A DNA stretch of 64,000 bases from JAGPUQ01 sp041594335 (GTDB lineage: Bacteria > Pseudomonadota > Gammaproteobacteria > Pseudomonadales > Porticoccaceae), in contig JBFHML010000004.1 in assembly GCA_041594335.1 (NCBI GenBank), forward strand, positions 1 to 64,000, read 5' to 3'. Positions 8,008-16,670 of the stretch are shown here, one piece after another (position 1 is the stretch's first letter; each line of letters starts with the position of its first letter). The notes below the pieces were generated by a model that was given only the letters and a program-made list of their open reading frames with translations, ran no database searches and was not told the origin of the DNA. The position numbers and the translations under genes are program-made.

Positions 8008-8925
8008 CTACAGGATATCCACCGCATCAAGGGTCCGTTGGGCGGCGGCGATGGCCGGCTCTCCGGCGGTGGTCTGTAAGCGGTGCGCGACCACGGGGCC
8101 GAACACGGCCTGCACGTCTTCCGGGATCACATGACTGCGGCCGGCCAAAAAAGCCCAGGCGCGGGCGCTTTGTAAGAGGGCCAGTGCGCCGCGTGGGGAT
8201 ACACCGTGCTCGCATTCGGCAAGCTCGCGGGTGTGTTGGACCAAGCGTTGCACATAGGCAATCAAGGCAGGCGATGTGGAGATACGATCGACTTTTTCTT
8301 GGAGCCCCAATAGCTGATCCTCGGCGAGGAATCTGGGAAGCTTGGGCAGGCGCAGTTGCGGATTGGCCCCGGCGAGTAGGCGCCGTTCGGCCTCCGGATC
8401 TGGATAGCCGAGATGGAGGCGCATCAAAAATCGATCGAGCTGGGATTCCGGTAGTGGAAAAGTGCCATATTGAGTGCTGGGGTTTTGTGTGGCGATCACG
8501 AAAAAGGGTTTTGGCAACGGTCGGGTTTCGCCCTCGACGCTGACCTGCCCTTCGGCCATGGCCTCCAGCAGCGCACTTTGTGTCTTCGGTGTACTGCGAT
8601 TGATCTCGTCGGCCAGCAGCAAGTGGTGAAACACCGGCCCGGGATGAAATTGAAAGCTGCCCTGCTCGCGTTCATACACGGAAATCCCCACGATGTCCGC
8701 CGGCAACAGGTCGCTGGTGAATTGAATCCGCGCGAAGCTCAGTCCCAAAACGCGTGCCAGCGCACGTGCCAACGTCGTCTTGCCGGTGCCGGGTACATCT
8801 TCGATCAGCAAATGTCCGCGGGCGAGCAAGCAGGCCAGCGCCAGCCGCAGCTGACGTTCCTTGCCCAGCACCACGGTATTAAGTGCGGCGATCGCTGCTT
8901 CCAGGGGGCGCGGCGAAAGATTCAA
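8008..8925 (-). CDS. MoxR-family AAA+ ATPase
   Basis: The AAA_3 ATPase has Walker A GTGKT at about residues 46-50, a Walker B region LLLADEINRS and the sensor region VIATQNPSTQYGTFPLPESQLDRF. The open frame runs to 9141, but that extension is antisense noise inside metZ. A TTG at 8925 overlaps the metZ stop as TTGA and yields 305 residues, the usual MoxR length, so I take it as the start. No AUG fits before the conserved helix. The gene heads the moxR-DUF58-tgpA set and probably remodels one of those partners. Confidence 0.9.
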   Translation of the reverse strand: MNLSPRPLEAAIAALNTVVLGKERQLRLALACLLARGHLLIEDVPGTGKTTLARALARVLGLSFARIQFTSDLLPADIVGISVYEREQGSFQFHPGPVFHHLLLADEINRSTPKTQSALLEAMAEGQVSVEGETRPLPKPFFVIATQNPSTQYGTFPLPESQLDRFLMRLHLGYPDPEAERRLLAGANPQLRLPKLPRFLAEDQLLGLQEKVDRISTSPALIAYVQRLVQHTRELAECEHGVSPRGALALLQSARAWAFLAGRSHVIPEDVQAVFGPVVAHRLQTTAGEPAIAAAQRTLDAVDIL

Positions 8926-10121
8926 AGGGCGTCTAATCCCCCGGCCAAATCCCCCTGGATGTCTTCGAGCGCTTCCAGGCCTACAGCGACCCGGATCAGA
9001 TTCTCGGTGATCCCGGCACGCGCTTTTTCTGCGTCGCTGAGTCGTCCGTGGGTGGTAGTGGCCGGATGTACGATGGTGGTTTTGGCATCGCCAAGGTTGG
9101 CGGTTAGAGAGAGGATTCGGGTACTGTCGATGACCTGCCATGCCTGTTCGCGACCGCCGCGCACCTGAAACGACAGCACTCCTCCGAATGCGCGTTGCTG
9201 ACGTCGGGCCAGGGCGTGGCCGGGATGTTCCGGCAGTCCGGCGTAGAACACGCGCTCGACAGCGGGATGCTCAGATAGCCATTGGGCGAGCGCAAGCGCG
9301 GATGCGGAGTGCGCTTCCATGCGGAGTCGCAGGGTTTCCAACCCCTTGGTGAACACCCAGGCGTTGAACGGGCTCAGGGTGGGGCCGGCGGAGCGAATAA
9401 AGCTCAGCACCTCGGCCATGAGTTCCGCGCGGCCCAGCACCACGCCTCCGAGGCAGCGGCCCTGACCGTCCAGATATTTGGTGGCGGAATGGATGACGAT
9501 ATCGGCCCCCCAATCTAGCGGACGCTGCAGTGCGGGCGTGCAAAAGCAGTTATCGACCGCGAGCAGTAGTCCTCGATCGCGGGCCAGCTCGGCGAGCCCG
9601 GCCAGATCGGCGATCTCGCACAGCGGGTTAGAGGGCGTCTCCAGCAACAGTAACTTGGTCCGCGGCGTGATCGCTTGTCGCCACGCGTCGATGTCGGTCA
9701 ATTCTACGAAGGTAGTCTCGACACCGAATTTGCCGAGAAATTTGTTCAGCAACACCGTGGTCGTGCCGAATACGCTCCGCGAGCAGATCAGATGATCGCC
9801 GGCACGCAGCAATGCCATGCAGGTGCTGAGGATTGCGGACATGCCCGAGGCGGTGGCCACTGCCTGTTCGGCCCCTTCGAGGGCTGCGATGCGTTGTTCG
9901 AAGGTGCGCACGCTGGGGTTGGTGTAGCGCGAATAGACGTTTCCCTCAACGTCGCCGCTGAAGCGCGCCGCCGCCTCGGCGGCACTGGCAAATACATAGC
10001 TGGACGTGAGAAACAAAGCCTCGCTGTGCTCTCCTTCGGCACTGCGGACTTGCCCGGCGCGGACCGCGAGTGTGTCGAGCGCCGCGCCGCGGAGTGCCTC
10101 TGGGTCCTTCTGGAGAGGCAT
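8922..10121 (-). CDS. metZ: O-succinylhomoserine sulfhydrylase
   Basis: A 399-residue Cys/Met-metabolism PLP enzyme. It converts O-succinylhomoserine and sulfide to homocysteine in methionine synthesis. The PLP lysine is Lys215 in HSATKYLDGQG; SRYTNPS near residue 64 and ETPSNPL near 161 are family motifs. The purF-metZ order matches P. aeruginosa PA3108-PA3107, which supports MetZ over a cystathionine enzyme. Its ATG overlaps the purF stop codon by one base (TGATG), and its own TGA overlaps the moxR start. A longer upstream frame is rejected as a shadow of purF. Confidence 0.92.
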   Translation of the reverse strand: MPLQKDPEALRGAALDTLAVRAGQVRSAEGEHSEALFLTSSYVFASAAEAAARFSGDVEGNVYSRYTNPSVRTFEQRIAALEGAEQAVATASGMSAILSTCMALLRAGDHLICSRSVFGTTTVLLNKFLGKFGVETTFVELTDIDAWRQAITPRTKLLLLETPSNPLCEIADLAGLAELARDRGLLLAVDNCFCTPALQRPLDWGADIVIHSATKYLDGQGRCLGGVVLGRAELMAEVLSFIRSAGPTLSPFNAWVFTKGLETLRLRMEAHSASALALAQWLSEHPAVERVFYAGLPEHPGHALARRQQRAFGGVLSFQVRGGREQAWQVIDSTRILSLTANLGDAKTTIVHPATTTHGRLSDAEKARAGITENLIRVAVGLEALEDIQGDLAGGLDAL

Positions 10122-11644
10122 CAGTGCTGCCCCCGGCTGGAGTTGTAGAGGCCCACGACATCGTCTCCGGCCTGGATCAAACGCGGCCTGGCACTCTGGC
10201 CGCGGGCGCTTTCCAGACGTTCGAAATACCCGTGATCGACATCGTTGGTGATGTACTGCCCATTGAATACCGAGCATTCGAAGCGGCGAATATTGGGATT
10301 GCCCTCGCGGGCACTTTCAATCAGATCCTCCAGATCCTGGTAGACCAGCCAATCGACACCAATTTCCGTTCCGATTTCCATTTCGGTACGGTCGTGCGCC
10401 ACCAGTTCCCGGGCGGCCGGCATGTCGATGCCGTAGACGTTGGGATAGCGGACCGGTGGCGCTGCCGAGGCCATGTACACGCGTTCGGCGCCCGCCTCCC
10501 TGGCCATTTGTACGATTTCCCGGGAGGTGGTACCGCGAACAATGGAATCGTCTACCAGCAATACCCGCTTGCCCTGGAACTCGAGGCGAACCGGGTTGAG
10601 TTTTTGGCGGACCGATTTGGTCCGCTGGCCTTGCTCCGCCATGATGAAAGTGCGACCGATGTAACGGTTTTTCATCAGCCCTTCGCGGAATTTTAGGCCG
10701 AGGCGTTCCGCCATCGCTTGCGCGGCGACACGGCTGGTGTCCGGGACCGGAATCACGACGTCGATATCATGATCGGGCCAGACCCGGAGAATCTTTTCCG
10801 CGAGTCGCTCGCCCATGCGCAATCGCGCCTTGTAGACGGAGATATTGTCCTGCATCGAATCGGGGCGGGCAAAATAGACATGCTCGAAGATGCAGGGCAC
10901 CAATTCGGCGTGTTCGGCGCATTGACTCGAATGGACGCCACCCTGAGGATCGATAAAAATCGCCTCTCCCGGCGCGAGGTCGCGCTCCAAGGTATAGCCG
11001 AGTACGTCGAGCGCCACACTTTCGGAGGCAATCATATATTCCCGGCCTTTGGCGGTATCTCGATAGCCAAAGACTAAAGGGCGTATGCCAAAGGGGTCGC
11101 GAAAGGCGAAGAGCCCATAATTTGCGATTAACCCGACAGCTGCATAAGCGCCTCGGCAGCGCCGATGCACCCGCCCTACCGCAGAAAAGATATCTTCCGG
11201 CCGCGGTTGCAGCCTGCCTTGCAGCTGGAGTTCGTGGGCAAAGACGTTGAGTAAGATTTCGGAATCCGAATCCGTATTGACATGACGGAGATCCGAATTG
11301 AAAACGTGGCGACGTAAGTCTTCGGAGTTGGTCAGGTTGCCGTTATGCGCCAGGCAGATCCCATACGGCGAATTGACATAGAAAGGCTGTGCCAGTGAAG
11401 GACCCGAACTCCCGGCCGTCGGATAGCGCACATGCCCTACCCCCATGTGGCCGGCCAGTTGGTCCATGTGTCGTTCGCGAAATACATCGCGAACCAGGCC
11501 TTCGTCCTTCCGTTGGCTGAGCTGGCCATCTCGACAGGTCATAATCCCTGCGGCGTCCTGGCCGCGGTGTTGGAGTACGGTGAGAGCGTCGTAGATCTGA
11601 TATTTGACGTCTGCTTTGCCGACAATGCCCACTACACCACACAT
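10121..11644 (-). CDS. purF: Amidophosphoribosyltransferase
   Basis: A 507-residue enzyme for the first committed step of purine synthesis: PRPP plus glutamine to phosphoribosylamine. The catalytic Cys2 is exposed after Met removal (MCGVVGIVGK), as in class II glutamine amidotransferases. The PRPP-binding loop VLLVDDSIVRGTTSREIV lies at about residues 365-385. It follows cvpA after 16 bases, the conserved cvpA-purF pairing, and is followed by metZ with a one-base overlap. PurR-type regulation is known in enterics, but I did not find a convincing site here. Confidence 0.98.
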   Translation of the reverse strand: MCGVVGIVGKADVKYQIYDALTVLQHRGQDAAGIMTCRDGQLSQRKDEGLVRDVFRERHMDQLAGHMGVGHVRYPTAGSSGPSLAQPFYVNSPYGICLAHNGNLTNSEDLRRHVFNSDLRHVNTDSDSEILLNVFAHELQLQGRLQPRPEDIFSAVGRVHRRCRGAYAAVGLIANYGLFAFRDPFGIRPLVFGYRDTAKGREYMIASESVALDVLGYTLERDLAPGEAIFIDPQGGVHSSQCAEHAELVPCIFEHVYFARPDSMQDNISVYKARLRMGERLAEKILRVWPDHDIDVVIPVPDTSRVAAQAMAERLGLKFREGLMKNRYIGRTFIMAEQGQRTKSVRQKLNPVRLEFQGKRVLLVDDSIVRGTTSREIVQMAREAGAERVYMASAAPPVRYPNVYGIDMPAARELVAHDRTEMEIGTEIGVDWLVYQDLEDLIESAREGNPNIRRFECSVFNGQYITNDVDHGYFERLESARGQSARPRLIQAGDDVVGLYNSSRGQH

Positions 11645-11660
11645 GCCCTGCCCTCCCCGT

Positions 11661-12158
11661 TCAACCGATCCAGCGGCGGAACCAATCGGCGATCTCGCCC
11701 GCCAGTGCGCGAGCGGTGTCCTCGAAGCCGAGAAACACGGGGATCAAGATCGATTGTTGCCACCAGGGGTCCTGCCGTACAGGCAGAAATTGCGGAATCA
11801 CGATCAGGAGCGCGAGGACCACGACAAAACCGCGCGCCACACCGAACAGAGATCCCAGAAAGCGGTCGGTTCCGGAGAGGCCGGATGCACGTACCATTTG
11901 CGATAACAAAAAGTTGATCAACCCCATCACCAACAAGGTCACCAGGAACAGCGCGAGCCAGGCCGCGATTGCGCGCAGTGACGGGGTTTCGATGGCGCCG
12001 GTGAGTTGGCTCGCGAGTTGCGCGTGAAACACCATGGCCACTGCGAATGCCACCACCCAGGCGACCAGCGAGAGCGCTTCGCGGACGAAGCCACGGACCA
12101 GGCTGATCAGCGCAGAACCCGCGATTACAGCCAGGATGACCCAATCGGCACCACTCAT
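11661..12158 (-). CDS. cvpA: CvpA family inner-membrane protein
   Basis: A 165-residue protein with four predicted membrane helices, starting ADWVILAVIAGSALISLVRG. The segment GLSGTDRFLGSLFGVARGF near residue 95 is a CvpA signature. In E. coli the homologue is needed for colicin V production and contributes to envelope stress tolerance. It lies directly upstream of purF, as in most gammaproteobacteria, so it is probably co-transcribed with it. Confidence 0.95.
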   Translation of the reverse strand: MSGADWVILAVIAGSALISLVRGFVREALSLVAWVVAFAVAMVFHAQLASQLTGAIETPSLRAIAAWLALFLVTLLVMGLINFLLSQMVRASGLSGTDRFLGSLFGVARGFVVVLALLIVIPQFLPVRQDPWWQQSILIPVFLGFEDTARALAGEIADWFRRWIG

Positions 12159-12209
12159 CGAGCCACGCCCAAGACCGGAGGGACCATTGTACCAAAGTGC
12201 CTATTGGCA

Positions 12210-12779
12210 TCACGGGGCAAAGGGCACCACCAGGGGCTTGATCTGAAATTGCCGCTCTAGTTCTCGTTGTGCGGCCGCCACCTGGTCTCGCGTCATCTTC
12301 GGTCCGACGAATACCCGGAAAGCAATGGGCTCGCCGGCCGCCGAGCGCTGTACAAAAGCGCGATGTCCGGCACCTTGCAGTCGATCGCGCAATTCCAGGG
12401 CGTTGCGCTCCTCTTTGAATGCGCCGAGTTGTAACACCCAAGCTTCCGGTAGGCCCTCCGCCGTAAGGCGTGGGGTCTCGGCCACGGCGTTGTGCTGAGC
12501 CTCTCCCGTACGGTCCCGAGGGGCCTCTGGGAGCTGGAAGGGCGTGTCTTCAGCCGTTGCTGCGGGTGGACTGGCGGTGGCGTCGTCCGCTGGAGGCGGC
12601 TCGGGTTCATCGAGCTGAGGCAATGGCTGGGGGGTAATGGCCGGCGGTGGCGGAATGCGGGGGGTCGTGTCCACCGGGTAGCCGCTGCGGAAATCGAGCA
12701 GCAGTGGTAACAGGATACTGGCCAGTGCCACCAGGACCAGAATGCCTAGCAGCCGCTGGCGCATGCCTTGGTTCATCAA
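12210..12779 (-). CDS. SPOR-domain protein (DedD-like)
   Basis: A 189-residue protein with a short cytoplasmic N terminus, one membrane segment (about residues 9-28), a proline-rich linker (30-75), and a C-terminal SPOR domain from about residue 112 containing WVLQLGAFKEERNA and FRVFVGPKMTRDQVAA. SPOR domains bind denuded glycan strands at the division septum. Position between folC and cvpA is that of dedD in E. coli and PA3110 in P. aeruginosa. Its start overlaps the folC stop by four bases. Confidence 0.92.
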   Translation of the reverse strand: MMNQGMRQRLLGILVLVALASILLPLLLDFRSGYPVDTTPRIPPPPAITPQPLPQLDEPEPPPADDATASPPAATAEDTPFQLPEAPRDRTGEAQHNAVAETPRLTAEGLPEAWVLQLGAFKEERNALELRDRLQGAGHRAFVQRSAAGEPIAFRVFVGPKMTRDQVAAAQRELERQFQIKPLVVPFAP

Positions 12780-14083
12780 TTGTCCCCCCCGGCTCGCTCA
12801 GCGCCGTCGGCGATCAGCCCGAGCACCGGCGCCACGGTGTGAAAAGAGCCGAACACCACGATACGCTCGCCAGGGCGGCTGGTCCGCAGGGCTGCGGCAG
12901 CCGCCGCAAGCGGGTTTTCGTAGCGCCCGGCGACTCGGTCACCACAGCCTGCATTGTACAGCACCTCAGTGAGCCTGGCGCTGGGTGCTGCGCGCGGCAC
13001 GCCGGGCAGATCGCAGCAATACCAATGCGCGATCTGCGGGATCAACGGTGTCAGAATCCCCGCTAAATCCTTGTCGGCCAACGCGCCGAATACGGCATGG
13101 CGTACAGTCCCGGGCGTTGCGGCCAGACGCCCTGCCAGCAAAGCCGCCGCTGCCGGGTTGTGCGCTACATCGAGAACCCAGGCGCGCTCCCGATACAAAG
13201 CGCAATGGAATCGCCCTGCCAATCGCGTGCGTTCGAAAGCGGTCGCAATCTGCGTTGGTGTGGGCTGAATGCCGAGGGAAAGCAATCCTTGAACGGCGCA
13301 GGCGGCACTCGTCGCAGGGAGCTGGGGTTCTGGGAGTTCCTGATAATATCGAGCCTCCCCGTCCGCGGTACGACAAGCCAGATCCAGTCCCAGTCCCGCG
13401 CTGCCCTCTTGTAGACAAAAGTCTGCCTCTCCGAGCACCAGCGTGGGAGATGGAAGCGCACGTAAGTACTGCAGTAACGCCCTGGGAGGATTGGGGTCCC
13501 CGCAGATGGTAGGAATCCCCGGTCGGGCGATCCCCGCTTTCTCGAGCCCGATACTGTCGCGGTCGGCGCCCAGCCAGGCCTGATGGTCGAGATCGATCGA
13601 GGTGATGATGGCGACATCGGGATCGACGATGTTGACAGCGTCGAGGCGCCCTCCCATGCCTACTTCGAGGACGGCCACCGACACTTCAGCCTCACGCATC
13701 AACAGCAGTGCGGCGAGGGTGCCGACTTCGAAGTAGGTCAGGCGGATGGTGTCGCGTGCCGCTTCGATTCGGGCAAAGGCCGCGCACAATGCGGCATCGC
13801 TCACCGCCTGTCCATCGATGCGGATGCGTTCGTTGTAACGGAGTAGATGCGGCGAGGTATAGCAGCCCACCCGCACGCCCTGACTTTGCAGCAGGGCCTC
13901 GAGCATCGCGACGCAGGAGCCCTTGCCGTTGGTCCCGGCGACGGTGATCACTCGTGGCGCTGGACGCGCGAGATCCAGGCGTGCAGCGACCTGGCTGACA
14001 CGTTCCAGCCCCAGCTCGATGGCGAGCGGATGCCGGCGTTCCAGCAGTTCGAGCCAGTCAGTCAGCCGAAGAGGTTTGGGCAT
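12776..14083 (-). CDS. folC: Dihydrofolate/folylpolyglutamate synthase
   Basis: A 435-residue Mur-ligase-fold ATPase that makes dihydrofolate from dihydropteroate and adds glutamate tails to folates. The P-loop GTNGKGS is at residues 50-56, YTSPHLLRYNERI follows near residue 75, and the glutamate-ligase linker DVAHNPAAA lies near residue 310. Its N-terminal 26 bases overlap the accD 3' end, and its stop overlaps the SPOR gene start. The accD-folC-dedD-cvpA order is standard for gammaproteobacteria. Confidence 0.96.
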   Translation of the reverse strand: MPKPLRLTDWLELLERRHPLAIELGLERVSQVAARLDLARPAPRVITVAGTNGKGSCVAMLEALLQSQGVRVGCYTSPHLLRYNERIRIDGQAVSDAALCAAFARIEAARDTIRLTYFEVGTLAALLLMREAEVSVAVLEVGMGGRLDAVNIVDPDVAIITSIDLDHQAWLGADRDSIGLEKAGIARPGIPTICGDPNPPRALLQYLRALPSPTLVLGEADFCLQEGSAGLGLDLACRTADGEARYYQELPEPQLPATSAACAVQGLLSLGIQPTPTQIATAFERTRLAGRFHCALYRERAWVLDVAHNPAAAALLAGRLAATPGTVRHAVFGALADKDLAGILTPLIPQIAHWYCCDLPGVPRAAPSARLTEVLYNAGCGDRVAGRYENPLAAAAAALRTSRPGERIVVFGSFHTVAPVLGLIADGAERAGGDN

Positions 14084-14960
14084 CGAGCTCCGCAGATTGA
14101 GGGGGCGGCAAGGCGCTGAGTTTCGCCAAGAGTCGGGCGATGGTCGGGCGCAGATCTGACCGCGCGACGATCATGTCGATGGCGCCGTGTTCGAGCAGAA
14201 ACTCGCTGCGTTGAAATCCGGCGGGCAGCTTCTGACGGATGGTCTGCTCGATGATATTGGGGCCGGCAAATCCCGAGCGTGCCCCCGGTTCGGCGATGTT
14301 GATATCGCCAAGCAGCGCCAAGCTCGCCGAAACACCTCCATACACCGGGTCGGTAAGCACGGAAATATAGGGCACGCCGGCTGCTTTGAGGCGTTCCAGA
14401 ATGGCGCTGGTTTTGGCCATTTGCATCAATGACACTAGGGCCTCTTGCATTCGGGCGCCACCCGTCGCCGAAAAGCAGACCAACGGGATTCTCTGCTCCA
14501 ATGCCAATCGCGCCGCTCGGGTGAATTTCTCACCCACCGCATACCCCATGGAGCCGCCTTGAAAATCGAATTCGAACGCGGCGGCAACGACGGGGAGGCT
14601 GAGCACGTGGCCGCGCATGGCCACCAAGGCGTCCTTCTCCCCGGTCTCGCGCTGTGCGCTGGCTAGCCGGTCTTTGTACTTTTTGACATCACGGAACTTG
14701 AGGCGATCGATGGGCAGGACCTCGGTAGCCAACTCCTCGCGCTCTTCGGGGTCGAGAAAGATGTCGAGGCGGCGGCGCGCGCCGATGCGAATATGGTGAT
14801 CGCATTTCGGACAGACTTCGAGATTGCGTTCTAATTCCGGCCGATACAGCGGTGCCGCGCATTTCGGGCAAGGGGTCCAGATCCCTTCGGGTACGCTACG
14901 CGGACGATCTCGGGTCTGGGTCTTCAGGCCCGACGGACGGATCTTATTCAACCAGCTCAT
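14058..14960 (-). CDS. accD: Acetyl-CoA carboxylase carboxyltransferase subunit beta
   Basis: A 300-residue subunit that with AccA transfers the carboxyl group from biotin to acetyl-CoA in fatty acid synthesis. The N-terminal zinc ribbon has Cys31, Cys34, Cys50 and Cys53. The carboxylase core includes FSATGGARMQEAL and PVYGGVSASLALLGDI. The start MSWLNKIRPSG is the family's usual N terminus; a 19-codon upstream extension is unlikely. The 114 bases between it and trpF hold no gene. Confidence 0.97.
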   Translation of the reverse strand: MSWLNKIRPSGLKTQTRDRPRSVPEGIWTPCPKCAAPLYRPELERNLEVCPKCDHHIRIGARRRLDIFLDPEEREELATEVLPIDRLKFRDVKKYKDRLASAQRETGEKDALVAMRGHVLSLPVVAAAFEFDFQGGSMGYAVGEKFTRAARLALEQRIPLVCFSATGGARMQEALVSLMQMAKTSAILERLKAAGVPYISVLTDPVYGGVSASLALLGDINIAEPGARSGFAGPNIIEQTIRQKLPAGFQRSEFLLEHGAIDMIVARSDLRPTIARLLAKLSALPPPQSAELDAQTSSAD

Positions 14961-15074
14961 GCTTGATTCCTCTGCCCTGACCCGGGCGCATGCTAACGTC
15001 GCCGGGGCCGCTGTCAATCGGTTCTAGCGCACAGCGGCGAAAATACTTGTGCGCGACCGCGCACGGGTCGCAAA

Positions 15075-15695
15075 TCACGCCGCCCGCACTGCGCCAATCA
15101 GGGCTCGCATCAGCGCCGGATCCTTATGCCCCGGCGCGGACTCTACACCGCTGCTCACATCGACGGCATAGGGGCGTACCTCGCGCACCGCCGCCGCGAC
15201 GTTATCGGGCCGCAGACCACCGGCAAGGACGAGCGGTATCGGCAGCGTGGCCGGCAGCCGGCCCCAGTCGAAGGCGGTACCTGTGCCGCCGGCGCGATTC
15301 GGGTCCCAGGCGTCAAACAGACAGGCAGCCGCATCTGCATACTGGTGTGCCGCGGCTTGCGGATCCAGATTGGGATGCATGCGGATAGCCTTGATGTAAG
15401 GACGGCCGAACGCTGCACAGTACGCCCGGGTTTCATTGCCGTGAAATTGCGGAAGGTGAATGCCTGTGGCCGCCAGTACCGTTTCCACCCAGGTCGGCTC
15501 GGCATCCACGAAGAGCGCGATCGTCGTGACGAAGGGACCCAAGAAAGCCGTGATCTCCCGGGCTTGATCAATGTTCACCGCTCGCGGACTGGCTGGGTGA
15601 AAGACGAAACCCAGTGCGTCGGCGCCTGCGGCGACCGCAGCCTCGGCATCCTCGGGCCGGGTAATACCACAAATCTTCACGAAGGTCTTGATCAT
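15075..15695 (-). CDS. trpF: Phosphoribosylanthranilate isomerase
   Basis: A 206-residue TIM barrel for the third step of tryptophan synthesis. The start VKICGIT and the following GADALGFVFHPASPR are diagnostic, as is LVLAGGLRPDNV near residue 155. The ATG overlaps the truA stop codon as ATGA; another ATG 15 bases upstream is possible. Lone trpF between truA and accD, without trpB or trpA, matches the Pseudomonas arrangement. Confidence 0.95.
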   Translation of the reverse strand: MIKTFVKICGITRPEDAEAAVAAGADALGFVFHPASPRAVNIDQAREITAFLGPFVTTIALFVDAEPTWVETVLAATGIHLPQFHGNETRAYCAAFGRPYIKAIRMHPNLDPQAAAHQYADAAACLFDAWDPNRAGGTGTAFDWGRLPATLPIPLVLAGGLRPDNVAAAVREVRPYAVDVSSGVESAPGHKDPALMRALIGAVRAA

Positions 15696-16594
15696 GGATG
15701 TCCGGACCATAGGGGCGTTTCGATAGCGGAGGACAGTGCGCTGTCGATCCAGCAAGGCCCACCGACCAATGCCGGGACAGCAAACTCTGCGGGATAGTGT
15801 ACTCCCACCAGGTAAAGCCCGCCGGGGGGAGCGGTCGCGGGACCCAGGGCGCGTTGGCCGGAAGCGAGCAGTGCCGCGATCCATTCCGGAGGGTGGTCGC
15901 CGCGCCCCACCGCGCAGAGGGCGCCGACGATATTGCGAACCATGTGGAGAAGGAAGGCGTTGGCTGTGATTTCGACGATGATCAGCGCGCCTTGCCGCCA
16001 AATACGCAGATCGCTGATATGGCGCCATGCACTATGCGATTGACAGCCGGCGCCGCGAAAGGCACTGAAATCATGCTCACCAAGCAGATGCTGCGCCCCT
16101 TTCTGCATCTCTTCGAGCGCGAGCGATTGCCGTGACCAGCAGGTATGAAGCCGCAATAGCGCGGGTTGATGCTGCGTAGGACAAATCAGGTAGCGATAGG
16201 TGCGTGCGAATGCGCTGAAGCGCGCGTGGAATCCCGCCGGCACTTCCGAAACCCAGGTGAGGCGAATATCTTCCGGCAACCGGGTGTTCGCCCCATAAAG
16301 CCAATTGTGTGGTTCGCGGAGTGCTTGTGAATCAAAATGGACTACCTGCGCGGTGGCGTGCACACCCGTATCCGTGCGCCCTGCGCAAGCCACGGTGACA
16401 GGTTCGGCGGCAATCGTTGAAAGTGCCTGTTCGACCTCTTGCTGGACACTCTCACAATGGCGTTGTCGCTGCCAGCCGCGATAGCGGCTGCCATCGTACT
16501 CAAGCACAGCGGCGAAGCGTCGAATCCCCTCGGGAAGACGCTCCCCCTTGGGAATTCGACTGTTGCGATGATAGGCCCAGGCCGTTGCTGACAT
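15692..16594 (-). CDS. truA: tRNA pseudouridine(38-40) synthase
   Basis: A 300-residue enzyme that isomerises uridines in the anticodon arm of many tRNAs. The nucleophile is Asp75 in AGRTDTGVHA (E. coli Asp60). FLLHMVRNIVG near residue 215 is the second family signature. With the start at 16594 the protein has about 15 extra N-terminal residues compared with E. coli, so a later start is possible. It sits between fimV and trpF as in P. aeruginosa. Confidence 0.93.
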   Translation of the reverse strand: MSATAWAYHRNSRIPKGERLPEGIRRFAAVLEYDGSRYRGWQRQRHCESVQQEVEQALSTIAAEPVTVACAGRTDTGVHATAQVVHFDSQALREPHNWLYGANTRLPEDIRLTWVSEVPAGFHARFSAFARTYRYLICPTQHQPALLRLHTCWSRQSLALEEMQKGAQHLLGEHDFSAFRGAGCQSHSAWRHISDLRIWRQGALIIVEITANAFLLHMVRNIVGALCAVGRGDHPPEWIAALLASGQRALGPATAPPGGLYLVGVHYPAEFAVPALVGGPCWIDSALSSAIETPLWSGHP

Positions 16595-16670
16595 ATCGAC
16601 CTTGTAGGAAGCCGGCAACGACGGTTGGACGCCGGCCGAAGCCGACGCCGGTACGCTGTGCCGGCCGAGG

